Source: Calendula officinalis
Lineage: Eukaryota; Streptophyta; Magnoliopsida; Asterales; Asteraceae
Assembly: GCA_963853835.1 (NCBI GenBank)
Contig: OY970823.1
Coordinates: forward strand, 87,768,619 to 87,832,618
DNA length: 64,000 nt
Reading direction: 5' to 3'
Shown: positions 1-10,670 of the stretch, piece after piece
How positions within the stretch are numbered: position 1 is the stretch's first letter
Layout of the letters: each line of letters begins with the position of its first letter
Notes under the pieces: generated by a model
Seen by the model: the letters and a program-made list of their open reading frames with translations, nothing else
Database searches by the model: none
What the model was told of the DNA's origin: nothing
Made by a program: the position numbers and the translations under genes

Positions 1-378
1 TACCCGCGCAAATGCGGCGGCGGGTACCCATGCCCTTATTTCGCAGCGTCAAATTAGTAGGTCATGAAGATAATTTCAACACTTTAAGGATTAAGTGATC
101 AATAAAGACATGTGTTATAAACACAGATGTTGCAAATTCAAGTGCTGCATGGTACAAAATCAATGCTATTACATCATAAAATGAGTTTTCAAATCGCTAT
201 TACAGCCAAGGATCTTATATCTTAAGTTCTGTTAAGCTATAACAATCCATGCTATTACATCATACAAATGTTGTCTACATATAAAACGAGACATAGAACC
301 AGACTATGCTAACCAAAATAGGAAATTAAAGTCCTATTTAAAACCCAAAACAAGTTGTCGTCCTCCCTCACAACTACC
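1..378. other. No gene recognised; GC-rich edge then AT-rich sequence
   Basis: The first 40 bases are rich in GGGTACCC-like units, like the subterminal repeats of the hAT element at 7045-7910, and may be the end of a similar element cut by the window edge. The rest is AT-rich with no recognisable coding sequence. It lies 3' of the enoyl reductase fragment on the minus strand. Confidence 0.4.
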
Positions 379-952
379 TTAATTTTTGTTGTTGTCTATT
401 GGGATGTCAAGATCCTTAAAAATGGGACTGTCAAAACCAACTCCCATTGCATTAAAACCATTGTTTACATATAAAATTGTCCATGTGATCGCAGAAGACA
501 ATGGTGATGCCAAGAAAGCAGCAGCATTTCCCACCTCCTGCATTTAAATAAAATTGAATTTTTCAGAAACACCACAGCTAAGAAACAAGCACACTTATTA
601 TCACAATTCAAGTTATGTTTTCTAAATAGTTTTATTCAAAAAATTAGATTTTCAGTAATATAATAAAAATAATATTTGAAAAAAATAATTATAAGAGTGG
701 AAAATTTGGACAAAAAGGTGTTTCGGGTAAACCCCACTCGACCAGTAAAAAATGTGTTCACTCTGATTCTATTTTTCCTCCCAACTTCAAACGCTAAAAT
801 CTGTGTGTATTAACCATAATTATTGAAAGCCAAAAAAAAAACAACGCCATAAAAGGAAATGTTAAAAATAAATAAATAAAATTCAAATATTGGAACTAAC
901 TTGTGTGTCACTCTCCAGAGCACCCTTAGCTGAACTTATACCTCCATCATAT
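379..952 (-). pseudogene. Enoyl-ACP reductase (FabI/MOD1-type) exon fragments
   Basis: Two minus-strand exon-like blocks match the C-terminal part of plastid NADH-dependent enoyl-[acyl-carrier-protein] reductase, the last reductive step of type II fatty acid synthesis. Block 901-952 reads DGGISSAKGALESDTQ and is bounded by a TAG acceptor and a GTTAGT donor. Block 379-537 follows a CAG acceptor and reads EVGNAAAFLASPLSSAI, then MGVGFDSPIFKDLD, to a TAA stop; it is 53 codons long. The family has about 50 residues between these blocks (the stretch around FEAGRK...AGPLGSRA), and I cannot find them in the intron, so the copy cannot encode a working enzyme. Changes such as T to W in the usual AITGAT segment also suggest relaxed constraint. 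Recognition is from memory of the family; similarity over the two blocks is strong. Confidence 0.75.
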
Positions 953-1640
953 CTATAGTAAAAATTATCAAATAAAAGATAAAGTTAAAAAGAAGTTGTA
1001 AATTAAGAAAATAAAAGATTAAAAAAATACCCAAGTTGTCAAGTCATTTAGCTTAACCCACATTAAACACAGAGTGACCTGTTCAACCCGCTTGACCCAA
1101 CTGACCCGTACCACATCTTTGACTGATTTTACCAGCTTGACCCAATTGACCATAACTTGACCAGATTGACCCAACTGATGTATTCTTCATTTAACCTACA
1201 TTTGTTGATGTTTACAGCAATTCTTTAAACTACCCTTTTCAATGTGAAAGAAAAATTTAAATTATTTAATACATCCTATATTGTACTCTTAATGTGTGAA
1301 TTAGATATAAACTTATGTAAGAATCAGATTTTATAAATTAACGTAAGAATCAGTTTGACCGAATTTCACTGAAACATTCACGGAGCTTCAACCAAGACCT
1401 TAATTTATAAAACTTCAATACAATTGATTGATTCTGGAACTATTAGCAGCAACTCAATGTAGAAACACACAATTTAATAAACCAATACAAACTGATAATA
1501 AGACAAACAACAACTAATTACACCTCCAATTATTGTTCAATGATTTCACACGTAAACATAAACGCAACTACAAATAACAGCAACAAATTCTTCATATAAT
1601 AAATATTTTATGCAAAATACATCATAGATTCGTTAATTAC
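953..1640. other. Intergenic or intron-like AT-rich sequence with TTGACC repeats
   Basis: No coding match. Positions 1077-1190 hold a run of short degenerate repeats of the type TTGACCCAACTGACC on the plus strand. The stretch separates the two captured-gene blocks and could be intron or filler sequence of the chimera. Confidence 0.4.
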
Positions 1641-2056
1641 CTTATTATCTTGACCTTGAGCAGGACTCAAGATTCGTTCAGCTTTGATATGTGAGCACCC
1701 AAACAGAACGATTCCAAGCTAAAAACAAAGAAAATGTGTACGTTATCAAACAAATTAAAAGTTATAGTTATTATAAGTTCCAGAATAAATTAATAACCGA
1801 CAGGTCTTGAATCATCTTTGAAATTAGCTAGTTGAAGAAAATGCCCTCTTTGTTCAAAATTTAGAAGTTCTTCACGAAAAGTTGGATCACCTTCTCTTAG
1901 TGTTCTATGAATGACAATCAGTGGCTTTAATGCCACCCGTTGAAAATTAAAAAAAAAACTAAAAAAATTAATAACAAAAATAATGTAATCATTGGAGCAA
2001 TACCTTCCAATTACGAGTCTTGGCCAATCTCATTGCTAAAGCATGTAAACGGTCTT
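1641..2056 (-). pseudogene. ANTH-domain clathrin assembly protein (AP180/PICALM-like) exon fragments
   Basis: Three minus-strand blocks match consecutive exons of the ANTH domain of plant clathrin assembly proteins, which bind phosphoinositides and recruit clathrin during endocytosis. Block 2004-2056 reads DRLHALAMRLAKTRNWK and ends at a GTATTG donor. Block 1798-1936 reads VALKPLIVIHRTLREGDP, then FREELLNF, then NFKDDS. Block 1641-1718 ends IKAERILSPAQGQDNK. Damage is visible: the acceptor before the second block is GG instead of AG, and the third block switches frame part-way relative to the family. The N-terminal ANTH exons and the long C-terminal region are absent. The blocks keep exon order with intron-like spacers, so this is a captured or duplicated genomic fragment and not a retrocopy. 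Confidence 0.75.
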
Positions 2057-2567
2057 CTATATATGCTCAAGGATGAACAAAAGATATATACGCCAAAATT
2101 TCTACAATAGAAACTACACTTTCAAACATTTTGCAAATAGCCTAGCAGCAAATGAAAGAACACTTTCAAACATTTGGCATGAATCTAAGTTGTTAGACTC
2201 ACATTCATCACATCCGCATTTCCCATCTGAGAACAAAAAGGAACCAAGATTAAATAGAAATAAATTTAAAATATACAATCTGAGTTGCTACTTGCTAGAC
2301 TGTGAATCGACAAAATACCAAATTAAATCCCAAAAATCAAAGCATTATAATCTTAGCTAATTTATAACCAACAAAAATTGAAAATCTGTGATATTCTTCA
2401 TTAATACTCTACATTATAGTACTGTTAATCGGTAATACTCCACATGAGTCTTAAAACCCCCAAATAAAAATCGAAATATTCTTCATGAATCAACAAAATC
2501 AAAGCATACAATAAGTCATAAAGACTCATACTGTGATTAAACTACAAGGATGTCCAGAGAAACTTAC

Positions 2568-2728
2568 AATCGGTCGCCGTATGAGAAGGGGGAAAGAATG
2601 CAGTCGGAGTTCGGTCTCCGTCTGCTGCCGCCGTACGGCTTAGGCATTCGATCGTCGTCTGCTGTTGCCTTCCGGCTTCGGGGTTCGATCTCCTCTTTTA
2701 CAATAAACAAAACTTCATCTTCCTCCAT
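2568..2728 (-). CDS. Possible first exon of an unrecognised gene, upstream of the ANTH fragments
   Basis: An ATG at 2728 (minus strand) opens a frame of 53 codons beginning MEEDEVLFIVKEE. It runs in unusually GC- and CpG-rich sequence to a consensus GTAAGT donor at 2567. I do not recognise the protein; it is acidic at the start and Arg/Pro/Gly-rich later. It lies on the same strand as, and upstream of, the ANTH and enoyl reductase fragments, so it could be the 5' exon of a chimeric transcript. It could equally be a CpG-rich relic or the 5' end of the source gene. The evidence is only an open frame, a good donor and base composition. Confidence 0.25.
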
Positions 2729-3176
2729 TAAAATATCAGCATTAACTGGGACAAAAAAACCCTATTTCTCTCATTTGTAGCTGTCTCAACTTCCTGAAAT
2801 CAATAAAAAATCAACATTATTATCGAATTGACAATTTGGCTCGATGAACTTAGAACCCTAGATATCAAAACGAGTTAATACAGATCTATACAAAATCCAT
2901 GTAGAAGTGGAGGTGTATACATATACATTAGACGGATTGCCCTTTCCGATTCCCAATTTGCATGGCAGATTGAAGAAAGCGAGGAGTCCTTGTACAATTG
3001 TGTAGCGAGTGATGCGTAAAAAGCATCTGCATTTTGAAAATAGCATATTCGGCAAAAGAGCGAAGGAATCGAGGAGGCTGTCTGTGTCCGTGAGGAATGG
3101 GAACCGACCATTTGCATGTAAATACTATCTTTTCGATAGTTAAATATTATTCGAAGGAGAGTGTTTAACAACAAAT
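2729..3176. other. No gene recognised; possible 5' flank of the chimeric locus
   Basis: Two short overlapping open frames on the minus strand have no recognisable domain. Nothing else stands out. Confidence 0.3.
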
Positions 3177-3250
3177 GGGTAGCTCAGCTGGTACGTGGTC
3201 TTGCTTATTAACGGATGGTCTTGGGTTCGAAACTCCCATTTCTATTTTTT
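3176..3250 (+). repeat. tRNA-derived SINE-like sequence
   Basis: A box A-like TAGCTCAGCTGG (3180-3191) and a box B-like GGTTCGAAACTCC (3225-3237) are spaced as in a tRNA head. The arms do not fold into a convincing cloverleaf, so it is called a SINE head or tRNA relic and not a working tRNA gene. Confidence 0.45.
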
Positions 3251-3647
3251 AATAAAAGCGAATCCCTCCCAAATTAGTAAGTGTGTTGGCTGAATTTTCA
3301 GGCTTGCTAAATAAGGAAGGGGTAAATGCTTTATAATATAGTAAAGATATTTGATATTTTCTTCGGATATCCAAAACAATTTTGAAGAGTTAAAAAAACT
3401 AAGTTAAAATTAAACAATTAATCACGAAGCATGTATATATATATTATATATATACACACACACTCACATTATGTAATTTTCAAGAAATTACACATATTTC
3501 TTGACATTATATTATATGTGTTTAGGCTATATGACATTAAACTGCTTACCTATAAACGAGTCATGTTCAAGTTTGATCAACTCATTAGCTCATATGACAC
3601 AGATTACCATTTACCACCTAAAACACAATACATATCTATAATATATA

Positions 3648-3841
3648 CTCCCTATATCCTAAATTAACTGTCTACTAAAAAAACACACAGTTTTAAGAAA
3701 ATGTAATTATTGTACTATCTACGAATAAAATCTCGTGTTTACCCACCTAGAAGTTGTATAATGGGTTGTAATTTGAAATGAACACTTATTTTAGGACAAA
3801 CTAAAATAGTAAGATGTACACTTAATTCAGGACAGATGGAG
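3648..3841. mobile_element. Stowaway-like MITE (CTCCCTATATCC type)
   Basis: Terminal inverted repeats CTCCCTATATCCTAAATTAA at the left and a complementary end in GACAGATGGAG at the right are flanked by TA on both sides (3646-3647 and 3842-3843), the Tc1/mariner target preference. It is related to the element at 44109-44304. Confidence 0.7.
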
Positions 3842-3897
3842 TATAAAACATTTAGACACTTCTCGAACTAGCAAGTCTAAAAAGAATGTTTAAAAAC

Positions 3898-4019
3898 TAC
3901 CGCCACTAACACCCACCGGCCACCGCTACCATCACTACCATCACCACCACTATCACTACTCACTACCGCCATCCACCAGCATCACCACCGCCACCTAAAT
4001 CCTCCACCATCACTACGGC
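3898..4019. repeat. CCA/CAC-rich low-complexity tract, left half
   Basis: The tract is made of degenerate ACCACC/ATCACC units. It continues after the solo LTR at 6182-6265, showing that the LTR element inserted into it. The last five bases, ACGGC (4015-4019), are the left TSD. Confidence 0.7.
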
Positions 4020-6181
4020 TGTAACATCCCAAAACCCGGCCTAATAGTTTATTGACCTTAAGGTATCTTATTAAATGATTATCTGATTAAGTGCTTAGTT
4101 AATTTAATTAGCCTGCTGTCCTTTGCGGTATTTTAACCAAGGGGTTAAAATACCCGACTGGTGATTTATTTGGAATGAAAACATGATTTTTATATTTATG
4201 GATTCCTTGTTGAATATCGTTTCCAGAAATGCTTTCGGTTTTAAAAATTTGAGCCCGTTTGCTATTTTAAATAAATTAATTATGAAAGGGACTTTCAGAC
4301 ATATATTGTTTTATTAAAAGAAAGACAACAAGGGGGTCCCACCACCCTTGTTGACCGACCAAGAGAGAGAGGAGGGTAAACCCTCTTCACTCTTCCATTT
4401 TGAAAAGTTTATCCACTATTCCATTGCACCCATTTTTCTCTCAAAAACCTCCTACTTGTTCTTGAGTGATCTTGGTGATTTCTTGGTGCTAGGACCCGAA
4501 ATTCTTACCAAAGTTTGTGTAGAAGAAGTCTAGAAGTAAGCTACACCTTCTCTTTGACTTGTTTATGGTGTTCTTGAGCTTGGTTATGAACTAGGGTTTG
4601 TGATTGTTAGGTTTTTATGGATGAATCTTGTTATGGATGTTGTAGTTTATGTTTATGCAAGCTTTTACATGAAATGTATGGTTGTTTATAGTAGGAAGAC
4701 AAGATTTGGTGAAAAACACCTTCAACCTCCATTAATGGTGGAAGTTGAAGGTGGGTTTTGACAAATCTTGGATTTCTTGAGTTTTGGTTGGATAGAATTG
4801 TTTATTAGGTTGTGAAACCATGTTTGTTAAGTTATGGATGTTGAAATGGTGAAGTAATTTAACTAGTGTTTGGATGATTTTGTCAAAATGGTGATCTAGT
4901 GATTATACAAGTATGCTACTTGGAATGTTGATAGTGTCAACTTGGTGAAATTGTAAATGATTGTGAATTGCTAGTTGAAAGATTAATTGCTAGTTGATGG
5001 AAATGTGGAAGTGTTAGGATCATGTTCGGGTTTTTGGCCCGTTTGGGTCAACTAGTTGTGAATACTTGCTAAATGGTCAAAATGGTCAATTGTATTGATG
5101 AAGGACTTGTGCTAGTTGTAAAGGTCATAAAATGGGTATTTTATGAGTCTTATGTAGTTAGTTGTTGAAATTGATGATTTTGACAATTCGGTGGATTATC
5201 ACTAACTCGGTATGTTGTTGACAGGAACCGGGAAGGATACTCAGTGATACTAGCTCACTGAGTTAAGGAATCGAAGGTTGAAAGGTGAGTGGATTCGACC
5301 TACAACTCGGGTTTCGGTTATTTCATTTGGTATTGTCTTGTTGGTGAAAAATGCAGAAAATCGCCAGATGAAGAGAGTTCGCGACGCGAACTTAGTTCGC
5401 GATCGCGAAGTCGGTCCAGAGAAAATTGTTGATCGTCGCGAAGTAGTTCACGACTGAGTTCCCGGCGTGAACCCTAGTTCGCGATCGCGAACTAGAGTTC
5501 GCGATTGGGAACTCAGTTTTGACGTTTATCGCGGTGTTTTTCGTAGCTAGTTGACTTGTTATGTATGCCTAGTGTTAGGGAATACCATACATGACTAGGT
5601 GCACCATCGGGATGAGGTCAGTGTTGGATGGATAACGGCTGGGCACAGTGTATCGACTAATAGGGTATCCGACCTTACCTGTATATGTTACAGTGTTAAG
5701 GGGAGAGAGTTGCCCTGGGTGTTGGATGCAAAACGCTATCGGTTACCGTGGTTTTGGCCGACCATGGTTTAAGGCCCGCAAAGCCGCCGATCCTCTCAAA
5801 ATAAGTGATTACCCAACCGGAGATGTTTTTATAACTTCCGCGTTTAAGTGACTACCAAACCGGAGACGTTCTTTTAACTTCCGTGCTAAAGTGTTTAGTG
5901 TAGTTGGTAGAGTTAGGAATTCATTCACTTAGCTTTTGTGCTAATCCCTCCCTTATTGACACATTTCAGGTTGGATGGCTTGAACGGGTTGGGCTTGGAC
6001 GGGAAGTTTGACCATGCTTAAATTATGTTTTGTAAAATGAGCCGTGTCTAGTAATACCGTCTTTTAAATAACTTTGGTTGTAATATTTTGTGGGACCACG
6101 TTTTGTAAACTTAACTATCTAGATGCTTCCGTACTTAGACTAATACTTAATTGCTTTTTAAAAAAAAAATGCGGTGTTACA
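4020..6181 (+). mobile_element. Solo LTR, copy A (probable Ty3/gypsy, TGTAACATCC family)
   Basis: The 2,162-bp unit starts TGTAACATCCC and ends GCGGTGTTACA, with the short inverted TG...CA termini expected of an LTR, and is flanked by a perfect 5-bp TSD ACGGC (4015-4019 and 6182-6186). No primer-binding site, gag or pol follows, so it is a solo LTR left by LTR-LTR recombination. Assignment to the gypsy side rests on copy C (30624-33419), which is joined to a zinc-knuckle gag. A CpG-rich block at 5377-5515 is packed with palindromes of the TTCGCGATCGCGAA type. Short open frames inside the unit recur in other copies and are not genes. Confidence 0.88.
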
Positions 6182-6265
6182 ACGGCCACCACCACCATCA
6201 TCATCACTACCACAACCTACATCCACCATCACTACTGCCACCACCATCCACCATCAACTATTATC
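6182..6265. repeat. CCA/CAC-rich low-complexity tract, right half
   Basis: Continuation of the tract at 3898-4019 after the solo LTR; it begins with the duplicated ACGGC. Confidence 0.7.
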
Positions 6266-6797
6266 ACTACAATTATTGCTAGAAAAAATATGTAATCAAC
6301 AACATTTGGTTACCACAAAATATAATTATAGAGTACCAATAACCGCATTACACGGATACCCTTCTATTAACTCATAATATATAAAAAGAATGGTCATTGT
6401 TGGGGACTACCATGGAAATGGAAGTTTGACCTGTAAATTCAAGGTGGTTCAGGGCCAGGCCCTACTAGCATTTCAATTATAGTGATGCAACCATGGGCTG
6501 GTTCAATGGCCCATTAAAAGGTTGACAATTGTGACCTTTTACCTAACACTCTATCAGCATATGCTTAGAAGCCTCCTTACACATGGCATGCCCGTAGTGG
6601 GTCAACACTCAACAACACTCTCACACCAAACTTGCAAAAATTAATTAATTAACAAATACTTAAACTTTTAGGGGTTTGGTTTAGACGTTTAGTTACTATT
6701 AATAGATTATTTACCATCTTATAACAATAAGGTTATATTTTGGTTTTAGTCAATAACGTAAGGTGTAACGTAATATTATGTTCAAATTTCAATCTTT
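6266..6797. other. Spacer between two solo LTRs; no gene seen
   Basis: AT-rich single-copy-looking sequence with no open frame or element ends that I can support. The separate TSDs on either side show that the two LTRs are independent insertions. Confidence 0.45.
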
Positions 6798-7044
6798 AGA
6801 AGTGTAACATCCCAAAATCCGGCCTAGTAGTTTATTGACCTTAAGGTATCTTATTAAATGATTATCTGATTAAATGCTTAGTTAATTTAATTAGCTTACT
6901 GTCTTTTGCGGTATTTTAACCAATGGGTTAAATTACCCGACTTGTGATTTATTTGGAATGAAAACGTGATTTTAATATCTTTGAATTCCTTGTTAAATAT
7001 CGTTTCCAGAAATATTTTCGTCTTTAAAATTGGAGTCCGTTTAC

Positions 7045-7910
7045 TAGGGATGCAAATTTAACCCGCGGGTTTAGGTACCCGTGGGTACCCGAGTCTTACG
7101 GGGCGGGTATTACCCGTCTAAACGGGTAATGGGTCGGGTATGGGTTTAAATTTCATACCCGAGAGCGGGTACGGGTCGGGTACGGATTTTATAATACCCG
7201 CACCGTTTATACCCGACCCGAATATATATATTAATGTGTACTTTTTTTTAATACTTCCTCCGTATCAAAATAAGTGACACACTTTCCATTTTGAGGTGTA
7301 TCAAAATAAGTGACACACTTTGAAAACTTTCCATATTTGGTAAAAATAGTGGGACCCATACCCACTAACTATCCACTTTAATAAAGTGAAATTACCCTTA
7401 TACCCTTACTTTTACTTTTAAAACTCATTAATATCACTTTATTCAAGAAAAGTGAGACCCATTCTCCACTAACTATGTACTTTAATCTATTTTAACCTCT
7501 ACTTTAATCTTTTGCCTCAAAAAATGTGTAAGCCAATTTGTGTCACTTATTTTGATACGGAGGAAGTACAAATTTAGCTCACTAGTTACTACTCAAACTT
7601 AGTCCAACTCTTAATTTCTCATTAGCCCAATTTAATAATAGTTAAAATATGGCTCATCTCTCGTTAGTCAATTACGTATTGAACGAAATAAGTCTTAACG
7701 AACTAAGAGTATTAAATGTTTTAGATATTTTGTTTAATTTTTTTATAGAACGGGTACCCATCGGGTTACCCGTACCCGGCGGGGATTTTTCTACCCGAAC
7801 CCGACGGGTATTTGACCGGGTACGGGGCGGGTACGGGTATGGGAATAGCGGTCGGGTACAGGTACGGGTTTTGCAGTACCCGCTACTACCCGTACCCGTT
7901 TGCATCTCTA
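7045..7910. mobile_element. Non-autonomous Ac-like hAT element inside solo LTR B
   Basis: Ends are TAGGGATGCAAA and TTTGCATCTCTA (11 of 12 complementary), resembling the TAGGGATGAAA ends of maize Ac. A perfect 8-bp TSD CCGTTTAC lies at 7037-7044 and 7911-7918. Both subterminal zones are packed with GGGTACCCG/CGGGTA motifs on either strand, a common layout of hAT transposase-binding regions. No transposase frame is present. The short opposing open frames at 7649-7930 are read-through of the repeats. Confidence 0.92.
7254..7566. mobile_element. Stowaway-like MITE nested in the hAT element
   Basis: Inverted ends CTTCCTCCGTATCAAAATAA and the complement ending ACGGAGGAAG are flanked by TA duplications (7252-7253, 7567-7568). 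Because it sits inside the hAT element, it must be the younger of the two unless it was carried in with it. Confidence 0.85.
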
Positions 7911-9825
7911 CCGTTTACTATTTTAAATAAATTAATTACGAAAGGGACTTTTCAGACATATACTGTTAATTAATAAAAAGCCACAAAAGGGCCCCACCTT
8001 GTGGGCTTGGCCGGTCAAGAGAGAGGGAGGGAGAAACCCTCCTTTTCTTCCTTGATTCATTTGTTCAAACATTATCCATACACTTTCACTATTTCATTGC
8101 AAAACTCCATCTTTTTCCTCTCTACTTGTTCATCATCTCCTTGAGCTTGTTCTTGGTGCTAGGACCCGATTTTATACTCAAGTTTATGTAGAAGAAGTCT
8201 AGAAGTAAGTTTCATCCTTTCCTTTGCTTGTTCTTGGTGTTCTTGAGCTAGAGTTTGAACTAGGGTTTATGTAGCTTGATGATTTGTTGGTGAATCTTGT
8301 TATGGATGTTGTTTTATGTGTTTATGCAAGCTTTTACATCATTTGTATGGTAGTTTGGTGAAGGAATACAAGATTTGGTGAATATCACCTTCAACCTCCA
8401 TTAATGGTGGAAGTTGAAGGTGAGTTTTGATAAATCTTGGATTTCTTGAGTTTTGGTTGGATAGAATTGTTTATTAGGTTGAGAAATCATGATTGGTAAG
8501 TTATAGATGGTGAAAACCTAGTATAGTTGATTGTGTGAATTGATCTAGTTGGTGTTTGGGTCAAAATGTTTAACTAGTGATCTTGGAAGTATCATACTTG
8601 GAAGTGTGAAGGTTATGATCTTGATGGAATTGTTAAATGATTGTGAATTGCTAGTTTAAAGATTAATTGCTAGTTGATTGAAATGTGGAAGTGTTAGGAT
8701 CATGTTCGGGTTTTTTGGCCCGTTTGGGTCAACTAGTTGTGAATACTTGATAAATGGTCAAAATGGTCAATTGTATTGATGAAGGAATTGTGCTAGTTGA
8801 AATGTCATAAAAATGTGCATTTTATGAGTCTTGTGCGGTTAGTGGTTGAAATTGATGATTTTGACAATTCGGTGGATTATCACTGACTCGGTGTATTGTT
8901 GACAGGAACCGGGAAGGATACTCAGTGATACTAGCTCACTGAGTTAAGGAATCGGAAGTTGAAAGTTGAGTGGATTCGACCTACAACTCGGTTTTCGGTT
9001 TATTTGGTTTGGTATTGGTTTTTAGTGGAAAAATCGCAGGTTTTACCAGACAAGGGAAGTTTACGGCGTGAACTTCTCTTCACGATCGCGAAGTCGGTCC
9101 AGATAAGTTGGTAGTTCATCGCGATGTAGTTCACGATCGGAGTTCCCGACGCGAACTCTAGTTCGCGATCGTGAACTGGAGTTCGCGATTGGGAACTCTA
9201 TTGTGACGTTTTTCGCGGTGTTTTTTTGTAGCTAGTCTACTTGTTATGTATGCCTAGTGTTAGGGAATACCATACATGACTATGTGCACAATCGGGACGA
9301 GGTCAGTGTCGGATGGATAACGGCTGGGCACAGTGTATCGACTAATAGGGTATCCGACCTTACCTTTATGCGTTACATGTTAAGGGGAGGGAGTTGCCCG
9401 GGGTGTTGGATACAAAACGCTATCGGTTACCGTGGTTTTGGCCGACCATGGTTTAAGGCCCGCAAAGCCGCCGATCCTCTCAAATAAGTGATTACCCAAC
9501 CGGAGATGTTTATAACTTCCGTGTTTAAGTGAATAGTGTAGTTAGTAGCTTTAGGAATTCATTCACTTAGCTTTTGTGCTGATCCCTCCCTTTATCGACA
9601 CATTTCAGGTTGGATGGCTTGAACGGGTCGGGCTTGGACGGGAAGTTTGACTATGCTTGAATTATATGTTTTTGTAAAATGAGCCGTGTTTAGTAATACC
9701 ATCTTTTTAACTAACTATGGTTGTAATATTTTGTGGGACCATGGTTTGTAAACCTAACTAAACTAGATGCTTCCGTACTTAGATTAATACTTAATTGCTT
9801 TTTAAAAAAAATATGCGGTGTTACA

Positions 9826-10136
9826 AAAAGTAATGAAGAAGTTATATCGAGGCGATGACATTTTCTAAGGCGGATGAAAATCGATAATTTTTATATTGTT
9901 ATACATAAATTATAATTATATATATACAATTATAGAACAAAAATGGAAAAACTATAATTATATATATATATATACTAGCTACAAAACCCGTCCGATGGGC
10001 GGGTATGCTGTAAATTTTAGTATGTAGAAAAATGTCCAAAAACTTTTATATTTCTAAATGACATAATAATCGATAGATGTGATGATGATTTTGTACAAAA
10101 AAACGGTAAATGAAGAAATGTTACACGTGCATTTTA
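9826..10136. other. AT-rich spacer, no gene seen
   Basis: Short TATATA runs (9916-9972) and no coding signal. Confidence 0.4.
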
Positions 10137-10480
10137 TTAAATGAAGAATCCAGCTTTTTATGCCGTAATCCGTAATATCTGAAGTCTGGTTCCGTTGCAC
10201 AATCCAGCTTTTTATGCCGTAATCATAGAATGCCGGTTTTATGGAAATTATATTGAGTCGTGTATCACTTCTGAATAAATACGATTGAGTCGCTGATTGA
10301 TCTTTTAAATATTTATTTGTTTCCTTGTATGTAGGATCTTTTAAATAGTTATTTATTTGTTTCCTTGTATGTAGGAAGCCGTATATGGAGCATATGAATG
10401 TAGACCGTAAGCCGTACCACATTCGTTTGCCGTATATGGAGCGTATGAATGTAGACCGTAAGCTGTACCAGATTCGTTTG
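10137..10480. repeat. Cluster of short direct duplications
   Basis: Three local duplications follow one another: an AATCCAGCTTTTTATGCCGT unit at about 10146 and 10201; a GATCTTTTAAATA...TGTATGTAGGA unit at about 10299 and 10337; and a 51-bp unit starting GCCGTATATGGAG at 10378 and again at 10429 with a few differences. No gene overlaps them. Confidence 0.7.
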
Positions 10481-10600
10481 TATTAGTGCAAATGATGTGG
10501 ACCAATCAGGGAATTCCAAGTGGCATTATGGACGAATAGGAATGCTTGGAATTGCCATGGTGTCAAACCCTCTTCAAATTTAGGCCTCATATATAGGGTA

Positions 10601-10602
<2 letters not shown>

Positions 10603-10668
<66 letters not shown>
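10603..10668. repeat. (TA)n microsatellite
   Basis: About 33 uninterrupted AT dinucleotides. The Tyr-Ile open frames across it on both strands are artefacts of the repeat. Confidence 0.95.

Positions 10669-10670
<2 letters not shown>

Larger units (their letters stand above)
6803..9825 (+). mobile_element. Solo LTR, copy B, interrupted by a hAT element
   Basis: Same family and orientation as copy A: it starts TGTAACATCCC and ends GCGGTGTTACA. Flanks are AGAAG (6798-6802) and AAAAG (9826-9830), a TSD with one mismatch. Removing the 866-bp hAT insertion and one TSD copy (874 bp) leaves about 2.15 kb, matching copy A. The CpG-rich palindromic block recurs near 9056-9215 with more mutations. Confidence 0.85.

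Noticed and set aside
202..222. CAGCCAAGGAT match to the start of miR169
   Set aside because: Only the first 11 bases match, and there is no pairing arm nearby.
3176..3250. tRNA gene
   Set aside because: The A and B boxes are present, but acceptor and anticodon stems do not pair well; a SINE head is more likely.
4348..5851. Short ORFs in the 4-6 kb region and their echo near 9257-9487
   Set aside because: They lie in collinear positions of solo LTR copies and are non-coding LTR sequence.
7649..7930. Gly/Tyr/Arg-rich overlapping ORFs on both strands
   Set aside because: They are produced by the GGGTACCCG subterminal repeats of the hAT element.
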